Shown one piece after another: positions 55,413 to 64,000 of a stretch of 64,000 nt of DNA. The stretch lies in contig JAFLJS010000005.1 of NCBI GenBank assembly GCA_022712895.1, forward strand, positions 51,198-115,197, in the 5' to 3' direction. The stretch is from Desulfocapsa sp. (GTDB taxonomy: Bacteria > Desulfobacterota > Desulfobulbia > Desulfobulbales > Desulfocapsaceae). Positions within the stretch are counted from its first letter, which is position 1, and each line of letters begins with the position of its first letter. The notes under the pieces are model-generated. The model did not search any database, had not been told where the DNA came from, and saw only the letters and a program-made list of their open reading frames with translations. A program made the position numbers and the translations under genes.

Positions 55413-56630
55413 ATGTCTGACAACCCAAAAAGCATACAGCTCTCAGCCGATGAGCTTCAGCTCATGTTCGTACAAGCATGTGAGCTTCAGGATAAAGCAC
55501 ACCTACAGGAAGCCCTTTCCATTTATAGAGAACTGCTTCAGTTTATCCCCCAATCGTCTATGATTCATTACAATATGGGGCTGGCCTATTTTGATTTGGA
55601 AGATTTTAAAATAGCTGCAGCACATTACAACACAGCAAGCCAGGAGAGCCCGACAGACCCGGACATCCACTTTAACCGTGGCTTAAACCTCAGGCGGCTG
55701 TCCAAACATAATGAGGCAATCATAGCATTTTGCCAGGCAATTGAACGGGGAGACAAATCAACAGACACTTTATACAATATGGCATTATGTCATCAGGATC
55801 TGAATGAATTTGAGAGTGCTGCAAGCCTGTACGAAACGATTCTTGCCGACAATACAGAGCACCAGTCAACGTTAAACAACTACGCCTACCTTTGCCACAA
55901 GACTGACGATCTCAAAAAAGCAGTCCAGTTGTATAAACGACTGCTGCAACTTAACCCCGAGCATACAGCAGCCAAACATATGCTGAATTCCCTTCTTGGC
56001 ATCACTCCCGAGAATGCACCACTTGACTACGTTGAATCCATTTTTGACGGTTACGCTGAGAATTTTGAAAACAACCTGCTCAACGAGCTGCACTACCGGA
56101 CGCCAACAGAACTCATACGCTTTTACAGGGAGCAGTTCCCCGACCACCAAGATCGTAAATGCCTTGATCTTGGTTGTGGCACAGGACTAGCAGGGGTGGC
56201 ATTTGACACTACTTGCAGTGAACTTACCGGGGTTGATATCTCTGATAAGATCATGAAAGTTGCAGAAGAAAAGAATTTATATAAACGCTTAATTAAGGAT
56301 GACATCCTTAATTTTCTCAACACAACGAAAGAGGTTTTCGACCTTATCATTGCAGCGGATGTTTTCACCTATATGGGTGACCTTACCCCTCTCTTCATGG
56401 CCTGCCATCAAAAGAGTAACAGCGAGAGTACACTCTGCTTTTCTGTGGAAGAATCAACGGATGAACCTTTTACCCTGAAAGAAACCGGAAGATTTGGCCA
56501 TTCCCTCAAATATATTGAAGCGATTGCAGACGAAACTGGCTGGAAAATGCTCTCCTCCCGGCGCAGCAAACTGCGAAAAGAGAAAAATAATTGGATTTTT
56601 GGTTATCTGTTTATCCTGCAACGCACCTGA
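55413..56630 (+). CDS. TPR-repeat SAM-dependent methyltransferase
   Basis: About 405 residues from the ATG at 55413 (MSDNPKSIQL); the frame continues to a TTG at 55308, which would add a hydrophobic stretch, and neither start has a strong ribosome site. Five or so tetratricopeptide repeats occupy the first 190 residues (for example MIHYNMGLAYFDLEDFKIAA). A class I methyltransferase domain follows, with motif I LDLGCGTGLAG, LTGVDISDKIM and LIIAADVFTYMGDL. The acceptor is unknown; TPRs suggest a protein substrate or partner. The gene is alone and converges on a small DUF2065 gene. Confidence 0.83.
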   Translation: MSDNPKSIQLSADELQLMFVQACELQDKAHLQEALSIYRELLQFIPQSSMIHYNMGLAYFDLEDFKIAAAHYNTASQESPTDPDIHFNRGLNLRRLSKHNEAIIAFCQAIERGDKSTDTLYNMALCHQDLNEFESAASLYETILADNTEHQSTLNNYAYLCHKTDDLKKAVQLYKRLLQLNPEHTAAKHMLNSLLGITPENAPLDYVESIFDGYAENFENNLLNELHYRTPTELIRFYREQFPDHQDRKCLDLGCGTGLAGVAFDTTCSELTGVDISDKIMKVAEEKNLYKRLIKDDILNFLNTTKEVFDLIIAADVFTYMGDLTPLFMACHQKSNSESTLCFSVEESTDEPFTLKETGRFGHSLKYIEAIADETGWKMLSSRRSKLRKEKNNWIFGYLFILQRT

Positions 56631-56633
56631 CGA

Positions 56634-56831
56634 TCAGAAATAACCACTACGCTGTACAAACCAGCAGATCATCAACCCGCTCCCCATGGACAACAGTCCA
56701 AGCATACGTAGATGTTCAGCCTTCATTTCACTGAGTTTACGCAACCACTCCCGCATGTATCCAGGAGATGCAACGTAGGGAATGCCTTCAAGGATTAAAA
56801 CCATCCCAACAAGTAAAAATAGTAATTTCAT
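56634..56831 (-). CDS. DUF2065 small membrane protein
   Basis: A 65-residue protein with two membrane helices (about 3-22 and 42-59) around a basic loop (MREWLRKLSEMKAEHLR). The LEGIPYVASPGYMREW pattern fits the YjeT/DUF2065 family, found beside hflC or purine genes in many proteobacteria. Function unknown. It converges on the TPR-methyltransferase stop, 4 nt away, and is divergent from purM. Confidence 0.8.
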   Translation of the reverse strand: MKLLFLLVGMVLILEGIPYVASPGYMREWLRKLSEMKAEHLRMLGLLSMGSGLMICWFVQRSGYF

Positions 56832-56910
56832 ACGTTTTTTTCACCAACCTGCTACTATTTGAAGTGATCATAATTCTGATCTATTGCAATTTCAAAGGAG
56901 TCCTACTATC

Positions 56911-56967
56911 ATGATACAAGGTATATTCAACCCGAAGAGTAATTCAGATAACCTCTCAACACATTAA
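56911..56967 (+). CDS. Short upstream ORF coupled to purM
   Basis: Eighteen codons (MIQGIFNPKSNSDNLSTH) with a strong AAAGGAG 10 nt before the ATG. It stops 4 nt before the purM ATG, which has no ribosome site of its own. This is what translational coupling or a leader peptide would look like. The peptide has no obvious run of one regulatory amino acid. Confidence 0.45.
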   Translation: MIQGIFNPKSNSDNLSTH

Positions 56968-56971
56968 AAAA

Positions 56972-58024
56972 ATGAGCGATACAAAACAATCAAAATATAG
57001 TGAAGCCGGTGTAGATATTGATAAAGGGAACGCATTTGTTTCCGGTATAAAAGATATCGTTAAAGACACCCATCAAAGCGGAGTATTAAATGACATTGGC
57101 GGATTTTCAAGCATTTTTGCCATTGACCCCAACAAATACGACAAACCCGTTCTCGTCACATCCACAGACGGAGTCGGCACCAAACTGGACATTGCAAAAC
57201 GTTGCAACAAGCATGATACCATAGGCATCGACCTTGTGGCCATGTGTGTTAATGACATTATTGTTGGTGGCGCTACCCCGCTCTGTTTCCTTGATTATTT
57301 TTCAGTGGGGAAACTCGAGCTAGACGTGGCAACAGAAGTCGTCAGGGGTATTGCAGAAGGATGCAAACAGTCACTCTGCTCACTTGTTGGTGGCGAAACG
57401 GCTGAGATGCCAGGGCTCTACAAACCCGGCGATTATGACCTGGCTGGCTTTGTTGTGGGTATTGGTGAACGTGATAAGATCATTGACGGATCAGAAATCA
57501 AGGTTGGCAACAAAATAATTGGACTGGCGTCCTCAGGACTTCATTCCAACGGTTTCTCACTGGTCCGAAAAATATGCTTCCAAGACAATGGGTTTGACGT
57601 AACTGATTACATTGAAGAACTTGGAAAAACACTGGGCGAGGAGTTATTAACACCGACCAAGATTTACGTCCAGTCTGTACTTGCCATTCTCAAGAACTTC
57701 TCCCTGAATGGCATTATACACAATACTGGTGGTGGGTTTATCGACAACATTCCACGCGTGCTCCCCAATGGCTGTAAAGCTGATATTAACTGCAACTCCT
57801 GGCAGCCTCCTGCCATTTTCGACTTTCTTGCAGAGAAGGGTGATGTGCCACGTGAGGAGATGTACCGAACCTTCAACATGGGTATTGGGCTCATGGCGAT
57901 TGTGAACGATAAAGATGTGGAGGACATTGCTCACCGCTTCAAAGCGCACGGTGAGAAAGTATCTGTGATTGGAGAAATCACCGCCCTGAAGGACGGTGAA
58001 GAACTGGTCAACCTGGCATTTTAG
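56972..58024 (+). CDS. purM: Phosphoribosylformylglycinamidine cyclo-ligase
   Basis: AIR synthetase (350 aa), step five of purine synthesis: ATP-dependent ring closure to aminoimidazole ribotide. The N-terminal YSEAGVDIDKGN, the ATP/substrate loop VTSTDGVGTKL, DLVAMCVNDI, GGETAEMPGLY and ASSGLHSNGFSLVR are all family signatures. AIR is also the substrate of the BzaF/ThiC-like enzyme at 5-6 kb. The start codon lacks a ribosome site and follows an 18-codon ORF by 4 nt. Confidence 0.96.
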   Translation: MSDTKQSKYSEAGVDIDKGNAFVSGIKDIVKDTHQSGVLNDIGGFSSIFAIDPNKYDKPVLVTSTDGVGTKLDIAKRCNKHDTIGIDLVAMCVNDIIVGGATPLCFLDYFSVGKLELDVATEVVRGIAEGCKQSLCSLVGGETAEMPGLYKPGDYDLAGFVVGIGERDKIIDGSEIKVGNKIIGLASSGLHSNGFSLVRKICFQDNGFDVTDYIEELGKTLGEELLTPTKIYVQSVLAILKNFSLNGIIHNTGGGFIDNIPRVLPNGCKADINCNSWQPPAIFDFLAEKGDVPREEMYRTFNMGIGLMAIVNDKDVEDIAHRFKAHGEKVSVIGEITALKDGEELVNLAF

Positions 58025-58045
58025 TAACTTCTTACTGAACTGCCC

Positions 58046-58555
58046 TTAGCCCACTCCGCAATCACTGGTTCCGCCCTGAATTTTATCCATGGCGTGAGCC
58101 AGAGCGGGGAGTAGCACTGCTATATTTTCTCGTGCCGCTTTTTCACTTCCCGGCAAATTTATAATAAGACTCCTGCCACGAATTCCCGCTTTCCCCCTGG
58201 ACAATACAGCATTAGGAGTCTTTTTAAGACTTTCCGCACGCATGGCTTCCGCCATTCCGGGAATCTCTTTTTCAAGAACGTCTTCCATGGCTTCAGGAGT
58301 AACATCAGTTGGTGCTACCCCTGTGCCCCCCGTAGTTACAATCAGATCTATCTTCTCTTCATCCACCCAGGCAATGAGCGTTTCTGTGATAATCTCTGCT
58401 GTATCGGGAATTATTACATAAGCAACTTCGCGATACCCCTCTTCCTTCAGTTTAGAAACAAGATAGGGGCCACTGGTATCCTCGCGCTCACCGCGAGAAC
58501 CTTTGTCACTCATGGTGAGCACGCCAAAAGAGAATCTATTACAATCAATCTTCAT
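58046..58555 (-). CDS. MogA/MoaB-type molybdopterin adenylyltransferase
   Basis: A 169-residue protein of the MoCF-binding family. Visible are FGVLTMSDKGSRGEREDTSG, TTGGTGVAPTDVTPEAM and IINLPGSEKAARE. It adenylylates molybdopterin for metal insertion in molybdenum or tungsten cofactor synthesis. Length and sequence do not separate MogA from MoaB with certainty. It lies 16 nt downstream of the EF-G-like gene on the same strand. Confidence 0.88.
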   Translation of the reverse strand: MKIDCNRFSFGVLTMSDKGSRGEREDTSGPYLVSKLKEEGYREVAYVIIPDTAEIITETLIAWVDEEKIDLIVTTGGTGVAPTDVTPEAMEDVLEKEIPGMAEAMRAESLKKTPNAVLSRGKAGIRGRSLIINLPGSEKAARENIAVLLPALAHAMDKIQGGTSDCGVG

Positions 58556-58571
58556 GCAAAACTACCTTCTT

Positions 58572-60623
58572 TTATTGAGCCTGACTGGCTGCAACTATTT
58601 TTTCAGCTATCATTGCCGGCACTTCTTCATAGTGAGAGAATTCTATACTAAAACGCCCTAAACCACCTGTCATAGCAGTTAAATCTGCAGCGTAAAGAAG
58701 AACTTCAGCCTGGGGAACCTGGGCATTAATGACTTCTCTGCCCTGTTCAGAATCCATACCCATGACCTTTCCACGTCTGGAATTCAAATCTCCCATAACA
58801 TCACCAACATGATCCTTACCTACCTTGATGCTCAAATTCATGTAGGGTTCAAGCAGAACAAGACCTGCCTCAGCCGCACCTTTTTTGAAAGCAAGCGAAC
58901 CGGCAATTTTAAAGGCCATCTCAGACGAATCGACTGAATGATAAGAACCGTCAATGAGGACGACTTTGATATCAACCACAGGATACCCGGCCAGAACCCC
59001 CCTTTCCATAGACTCAACAATACCTCTCTCGACGGCTGGTCGATATTGCTGCGGAATCACACCACCAACAATTTTATCTTCAAATTCAAAACCATTGCCA
59101 ATATTCGAGCTGATTTCGATGGTACAATCACCAAACTGTCCACGTCCACCACTCTGTTTCTTATGCTTACCCTGAACAGTGGCCTTACCTTTGATAGTTT
59201 CCTTATAGGGAATCTTCGGTATAGACAGGCCCATCTCCACGCCAAATTTACGCTTAATCCGGGCACCAACAACTTCCAGGTGCACCTGTCCTACGCCAGA
59301 AACTAAAATTTCGCCTGTCTGTTCTTCACGTGTTAAGCGCAAAGTCAGGTCTTCATCCAGCATTCTGGTAATTGAAGCAAAGAGCTTTTCTTCGCCACCA
59401 TCAATGGCAGCAACTGCATAGGAAATGACGGGCTGCATTATGTCCAGTGCGTCATATATAATAGGCGCAGATACATCACATAAAGTATCACCTGTTGTTG
59501 TCTCTTTAAGCTTGGCAACGGCAACAATCATACCAGGCCCAACCTCATCGACAGCTCTTTGTTCCTTGCCTTCAGGGAGAAACAACTGCCCAAAACGTTC
59601 TTCCGTTTCTTTGCTGGCGTTATAGAAAGAGTCGCCGGAAAGTGTTCCGGAAAGAACGCGAAAAATAGTGAGACGCCCCGCATATGGATCTGCCATGGTT
59701 TTAAACACTTGAGCAGAGAATTTTTCATCAGCAGAAGCTACTCTCTCCACAGGCTCGCCAGAGGCGTCAACTCCCATTGCGGCAGGTCTATCAGCCGGGC
59801 TAGGCAATATACTATTAATAACGTCAAGTAATGGAGCTGTACCAAAGTTTAAAGTTGCCGCTCCCACACAAACAGGAACCAACGCACCAGCTGCCACACC
59901 TGATCTCAAACCTGCCTGAATATCTTCCGTGGATAGTTCACCATCTTCAAGAAATTTTTCGATTAAATCGTCATCAGTTTCAGCAACATTCTCCATGAGA
60001 CTTTCACGATAAAAAGCAACATCATCAACGAGTTCCTCAGGAATCTCAGTATCCGTTACACCTCCTTCTTTATCAAAGAGATATGCTTTCTCTGTTGCGA
60101 CATCTACATAACCACGAAAGTTTTCCTCTTCGCCAATTGGGACTTGAAGAACTACAGGCGTAATGGGCAACGATTCCGTGACCTGATCAAGGGTACGCGT
60201 AAAATCGGCCCGCTCACGATCAAGCTTATTTATAAACAACAGGGATGGAAGGGATTTGTCAGCAATAAAATCAGCAAACTTAATAGTCTGCCCCTTTACA
60301 CCAAGGACTGCTCCAATGATAAAGACAGCACCGTCAACCATCTGGGTGGCAACAAAACTTTCATTAATAAAGTTATCATCACCGGGAGTATCCATGAGAA
60401 AAACATCATGTTTTTTCCAGGAATAATTATGAAAGGAGGTGTTAATGGAAACATTTCGCTGGATTTCTTCGTCTTCAAAGTCAAGGGCTGCTGTACCTTC
60501 GTCAACTTTACCTAGTCGCTTAATCTTCCCAGCAGTGAACAACATGGCCTCCGCCAGTGAAGTTTTTCCACAACTGCCGTGTCCGATGATAGCCATATTT
60601 CTAATCTTACTGATATCGCGCAT
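58572..60623 (-). CDS. EF-G-like translational GTPase (EF-G paralogue)
   Basis: A 683-residue elongation-factor-G homologue with all five domains. The P-loop is GHGSCGKTS (14-22) and the NKLD specificity motif is present. The G3 motif reads DTPGDDNF (78-85), so the catalytic His of canonical DTPGH is Asp82; other members of the EF-G-2/FusA2 type also depart here, often with Tyr. Domain IV is present (GGRGQFGDC). Slow GTP hydrolysis is expected. It is likely a specialised paralogue rather than the main EF-G, whose gene would sit in the str operon elsewhere. Confidence 0.88.
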   Translation of the reverse strand: MRDISKIRNMAIIGHGSCGKTSLAEAMLFTAGKIKRLGKVDEGTAALDFEDEEIQRNVSINTSFHNYSWKKHDVFLMDTPGDDNFINESFVATQMVDGAVFIIGAVLGVKGQTIKFADFIADKSLPSLLFINKLDRERADFTRTLDQVTESLPITPVVLQVPIGEEENFRGYVDVATEKAYLFDKEGGVTDTEIPEELVDDVAFYRESLMENVAETDDDLIEKFLEDGELSTEDIQAGLRSGVAAGALVPVCVGAATLNFGTAPLLDVINSILPSPADRPAAMGVDASGEPVERVASADEKFSAQVFKTMADPYAGRLTIFRVLSGTLSGDSFYNASKETEERFGQLFLPEGKEQRAVDEVGPGMIVAVAKLKETTTGDTLCDVSAPIIYDALDIMQPVISYAVAAIDGGEEKLFASITRMLDEDLTLRLTREEQTGEILVSGVGQVHLEVVGARIKRKFGVEMGLSIPKIPYKETIKGKATVQGKHKKQSGGRGQFGDCTIEISSNIGNGFEFEDKIVGGVIPQQYRPAVERGIVESMERGVLAGYPVVDIKVVLIDGSYHSVDSSEMAFKIAGSLAFKKGAAEAGLVLLEPYMNLSIKVGKDHVGDVMGDLNSRRGKVMGMDSEQGREVINAQVPQAEVLLYAADLTAMTGGLGRFSIEFSHYEEVPAMIAEKIVAASQAQ

Positions 60624-60923
60624 GCATATCTCCCTTATAAAAAAACGGTTGTACCTTCACTCAAACCACAAAAGATTTATACTGTTTTTATCTGATACTA
60701 CTGTACCTGTAAAAATAGGGTAATTATTATGAAATTACTACTATCCATATATTCAGTAAATCTGTTGAAAGTCAAGTATGTTCGATAATCTCGAAGCCTT
60801 TCCACTTCTTTTCCAAAAACTCTACTTCATTCATTAGTTTCAGTGGCAATGGTGAAAAAAAACAAGTAGAGTACTCTGGCTCAGATTTACACCTTCCCCC
60901 AATCTTTCAAATACAAACTACCT

Positions 60924-62513
60924 TTGAAGAAAGAAGCCAAACAGAGCGGAAAAATTGCAAAATCAGCCTCCACGGTATCAGTTGCCGTAATGTGCAGCCG
61001 TGTTCTCGGGCTTGTTCGTGAACAGATTTTTGCTGGCATGTTTGGGGCAGGATATGCCTACGATGCTTTTGTAGTTGCTTTTCGTATCCCAAATCTTTTA
61101 CGTGATCTTTTTGCCGAAGGGGCATTGTCTGCAGCATTCATCACTGTATTCACTGACTATGACACCAATAAGAGCAAGAAAGAAACCTGGCAACTGGCAT
61201 CAAATGTTCTGGTCTTTTTTGGAATTCTACTTTCCTGCCTGACGCTGCTGGGCATATTCTTTGCTGATTCGCTCGTGCACCTGCTTGCTTCAAACTTCTC
61301 TGAAATATCCGGGAAGACCGAAATTACCGTTTTACTGACCAGAATCATGTTACCCTTTCTGGTCTTTATCTCCTTATCGGCTGTGCTTATGGGGATATTG
61401 AATACCAAGGGCAAATTCTTTGTCCCTGCCATGGCCTCCACTTTCTTCAATATGGGTTCCATCGTAGGAGGTGTCAGCTTTGCTTTTCTGCTGCCGAGGT
61501 TTGGTTATCCTGCAATTGTTGGAATGGCACTTGGTACACTGCTTGGTGGAATAATGCAGCTATGCATGCAAATTCCCACTCTACGAAAATGCGGGTTTCG
61601 CTTTACTCCACGGTTACGCATTAACGACCCTGGATTGAAACGAATTATAACCCTTATGATCCCTGCAATAATTGGTCTTTCTCCAACGCAGATTAACATT
61701 TTTATCAATACCAATTTTGCCTCTTCCTGTGCTGAAGGATCAGTTTCCTGGCTAAACTATGCCTTTCGTCTTGTCCAACTCCCCATTGGTGTTTTTGGGG
61801 TTGCCCTTTCCATTGCCGCCATGCCCGTCCTTGCAAGACACTCTGCCCAAAAAGATATCCAGGGCATGAAAGAGACCATGGTCTCTTCACTAACGATGGT
61901 CTTCAGCCTCACCATTCCGGCCACCATCGGTCTTATTCTTCTTGCCGAGCCTATCATTCGTGTCATTTTTGAACGGGGTGCTTTTACATCATTTGATACT
62001 ATTGCCACCGCCAACACGTTAGCCTTCTATGCCATAGGTCTCTTTGCCTACTCAGCCAACAAGATTCTGGTTCCTGTATTTTATGCTCTTGAAGATACCA
62101 AATATCCTCTTTACGGTGCTTTTTTAGCTGTTGGCAGCAATATTCTCTTCATAAATCTAACCATTGATTCCATGCAACATCTGGCCATTGCCCTTTCCGT
62201 GTCATGTTCAATGGTGCTGAACTTCCTATTCTTAAGCAGTGTGCTCTATGTCAAAACCAACGGATATTCCGTTTCCTATCTGGTTAGAGGGGTATGCAAA
62301 ATATGCATGGCAGGTGCTGTTATGGCAGGTTTTTTATTCTGGAGTAGAAGTTTTTTAAACCCTTACCTGACAGGTAATCTCTTGCAATCCGTTTCTGCCT
62401 TGGCGTGTATTATTGGAATCGCCGCATTTCTATACGGTGCTCTTCTTCAACTTGCAAAACTCGATGAATTCACCTCTGTTACTTCCAAAATTTATGCTAG
62501 ATTCAAAAGATAA
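60924..62513 (+). CDS. murJ: Lipid II flippase MurJ (MviN)
   Basis: Inner-membrane protein of 529 residues with 14 predicted helices, MOP superfamily. N-terminal SRVLGLVREQIFAGMFG, FRIPNLLRDLFAEGALSAAFI and the conserved arginines are diagnostic; it flips lipid II for peptidoglycan synthesis. The start is a TTG at 60924 with no strong ribosome site, chosen because it adds the usual short hydrophilic N-terminus. The 300-nt gap before it (60624-60923), shared with the divergent EF-G-like gene, contains AT-rich promoter-like sequence but no element I can name. Confidence 0.94.
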   Translation: MKKEAKQSGKIAKSASTVSVAVMCSRVLGLVREQIFAGMFGAGYAYDAFVVAFRIPNLLRDLFAEGALSAAFITVFTDYDTNKSKKETWQLASNVLVFFGILLSCLTLLGIFFADSLVHLLASNFSEISGKTEITVLLTRIMLPFLVFISLSAVLMGILNTKGKFFVPAMASTFFNMGSIVGGVSFAFLLPRFGYPAIVGMALGTLLGGIMQLCMQIPTLRKCGFRFTPRLRINDPGLKRIITLMIPAIIGLSPTQINIFINTNFASSCAEGSVSWLNYAFRLVQLPIGVFGVALSIAAMPVLARHSAQKDIQGMKETMVSSLTMVFSLTIPATIGLILLAEPIIRVIFERGAFTSFDTIATANTLAFYAIGLFAYSANKILVPVFYALEDTKYPLYGAFLAVGSNILFINLTIDSMQHLAIALSVSCSMVLNFLFLSSVLYVKTNGYSVSYLVRGVCKICMAGAVMAGFLFWSRSFLNPYLTGNLLQSVSALACIIGIAAFLYGALLQLAKLDEFTSVTSKIYARFKR

Positions 62514-62752
62514 ATTGTCCTTCTCGGTTTTTCAGTGCTTGTCATTTAGGTATTGCGTTCTTACACATATTAAGTAAATGATGGTCAAACAAACAATTTT
62601 GTGTACTTTTGCAACTCCTACTACATACATTCAGCTGTACAATCTTAAAACTATGATTTTGCAGTTTTTTATCTTTTAATCAATCCGTCAGGATCATGGT
62701 TGGAATATTTTTTAATAACGACAAAACCTCACAATGAGGCCTGGAAACACAT

Positions 62753-64000
62753 ATGCAAGCATTTGAAAAGTTAGGTATAAATGAAGACATTCTGAAAGGG
62801 CTAGCCACACTTGGCTTCACAGAGCCAACGCCGGTACAGGAAGAAGTAATTCCCCGTATGCTTGAAAAGCAGATGGATCTGGTCAGCCTTGCCCAGACAG
62901 GAACCGGAAAAACAGCGGCTTTTGGTATCCCCCTTATACAGCTGATCAATCCGAAGAAAAAACATACCCAGGGTCTTGTGCTTTGCCCTACCCGTGAACT
63001 CTGCATGCAGGTGGCTAGAGATCTTGAATCTTATGCAAAATTTGTTTCAGGGCTGAAAGTATTATCTGTTTATGGAGGATCACCTATTGATCAACAGATA
63101 AGGAGTCTTAAGAGAGGTGTACAGATTGTTGTGGCGACTCCTGGGCGCTTGAAAGATATGCTAAAACGCAGGGCTGCAGACCTTTCCAAAATTAGTTTCG
63201 TGGTTTTTGACGAAGCTGACGAGATGTTGCAAATGGGATTTCAGGACGACCTTACAGCCATCCTTGAAAATACTCCCAAGCAAAAAAGTACTCTGCTCTT
63301 TTCTGCAACCATGCCAAAAGAAGTAGCAGCGATCTCCAGAAAATATATGAACAATCCTCTGGAACTCACCATCGGTACCAAGAATGCAGGTGCTGAAAAT
63401 GTTTGCCATGAGTTCTATATGGTACAGGTAAGAAACCGCTATCCAGCCTTAAAACGAATTGTAGATAACAGCCCAGATATCTATTCTATTGTTTTCTGTC
63501 GTACCCGGCGCGAATGCAACGATGTATCAAATAAGTTAATCCATGATGGCTATAATGCTGATGCACTTCATGGTGATCTTTCCCAAGCACAACGAGATCA
63601 TGTCATGGGCAAATTTCGTTGTCGTAACCTACAGATCCTTGTGGCCACAGATGTCGCTGCGCGTGGCCTGGACGTAAGTGACCTAACCCATGTTATCAAT
63701 TACAATCTCCCTGACGAAATATCATCATACACCCATAGAAGTGGCCGTACGGGAAGAGCTGGCCGTGCAGGGACTTCCATAGCTATTATAAGTACAAAAG
63801 AACGATACCGAATTAAATCCATAGAACACAAAATTCAAAAAAAGTTCAAACAGTGTGCGGTACCATCTGGAGCAGAAATTTGTAAAAAACAGATGCTCAA
63901 CCTTATGGATGAAATAACCAATGTTAAAGTTGACCATAAACAGATTGAGCCACTCTTTGAAGAGATTGCCGAGAAACTGGAACATCTCGACCGTGAAAAT
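62753..64000 (+). CDS. DEAD-box ATP-dependent RNA helicase, 3' end beyond window
   Basis: The open frame of 416 codons runs off the window. Helicase motifs are complete: Q motif GFTEPTPVQ, I AQTGTGKT, Ia PTRELC, II DEAD, III SAT, IV VFCRTRREC, V ATDVAARGLD, VI HRSGRTGRAGRAG. The start has GAGG and GGAAAC upstream. The remaining C-terminus, which would separate DeaD/CsdA, RhlE and RhlB types, is missing; the sequence so far is closest in style to DeaD. A role in ribosome assembly or mRNA decay, often cold-induced, is expected. Two tiny frames (from 62696 and 62734) precede it in the leader. Confidence 0.95.
   Translation, partial: MQAFEKLGINEDILKGLATLGFTEPTPVQEEVIPRMLEKQMDLVSLAQTGTGKTAAFGIPLIQLINPKKKHTQGLVLCPTRELCMQVARDLESYAKFVSGLKVLSVYGGSPIDQQIRSLKRGVQIVVATPGRLKDMLKRRAADLSKISFVVFDEADEMLQMGFQDDLTAILENTPKQKSTLLFSATMPKEVAAISRKYMNNPLELTIGTKNAGAENVCHEFYMVQVRNRYPALKRIVDNSPDIYSIVFCRTRRECNDVSNKLIHDGYNADALHGDLSQAQRDHVMGKFRCRNLQILVATDVAARGLDVSDLTHVINYNLPDEISSYTHRSGRTGRAGRAGTSIAIISTKERYRIKSIEHKIQKKFKQCAVPSGAEICKKQMLNLMDEITNVKVDHKQIEPLFEEIAEKLEHLDREN

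Overview
The window reads as chromosome from an anaerobic Gram-negative bacterium, most likely a Desulfobacterota member of the Desulfobulbales type. The placement is inferred from gene content: a cobalamin-riboswitch-controlled ThiC paralogue for anaerobic lower-ligand synthesis, a cobalamin methionine synthase encoded as two genes, a class III fructose bisphosphatase, an Aap-type amino acid transporter, and many two-component and sigma-54 systems beside outer-membrane and periplasmic genes. No rRNA, tRNA, CRISPR array, transposase or phage genes were seen.

1-12 kb: the 3' part of the ABC-F factor ettA; a PhnD-like binding protein with a hybrid histidine kinase; a ThiC paralogue (best read as bzaF) behind a cobalamin riboswitch and terminator; uvrC with a BFD-type ferredoxin; the threonine-to-glycine pair kbl-tdh; a metallophosphoesterase. 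12-18 kb: the aapJQMP transporter, a GntR regulator with a near-perfect 38-bp palindrome at its promoter, and the best copy of a palindromic intergenic repeat also seen near 9, 29 and 31 kb. 18-27 kb: a PAS histidine kinase, a two-gene methionine synthase, a universal stress protein and a large MscS channel.

27-46 kb is the most interesting part. One long minus-strand cluster runs from a DUF4405 membrane protein (37.96 kb) through a Gly-rich lipoprotein, a histidine kinase, a diguanylate cyclase and an NtrC-type regulator to an FtsX-type ABC transporter, a LolA-like periplasmic protein and an outer-membrane barrel. A Spy/CpxP-like (ZraP-like) gene is divergent. A second minus-strand cluster (46.0 to 42.9 kb) encodes two DUF2202 ferritin-like proteins, a Gly-rich repeat protein, a small periplasmic protein and a NosL-like protein. 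Upstream of both clusters I find the same layout: a sigma-54 promoter, then at nearly the same distance a half-site and, exactly 19 bp further, the palindrome TCGACA-N4-TGTCGA. This suggests one envelope or metal/redox-stress regulon driven by the NtrC-type regulator, an elaborated ZraPSR-like system. Between them lie a heme-binding periplasmic protein and a second two-component pair whose regulator has an ArsR-like output domain.

46-64 kb: a gene-poor kilobase, a small lipoprotein and a frameshifted integron-cassette-like gene with an attC-like site; then housekeeping genes: pepA, a GlpX-like protein lacking most catalytic residues next to a class III fructose bisphosphatase, an HtrA protease with an MgtE Mg2+ transporter, a TPR-methyltransferase, purM with a short upstream ORF, a MogA/MoaB-type protein, an EF-G paralogue with Asp in place of the catalytic His, murJ, and the 5' part of a DEAD-box helicase.
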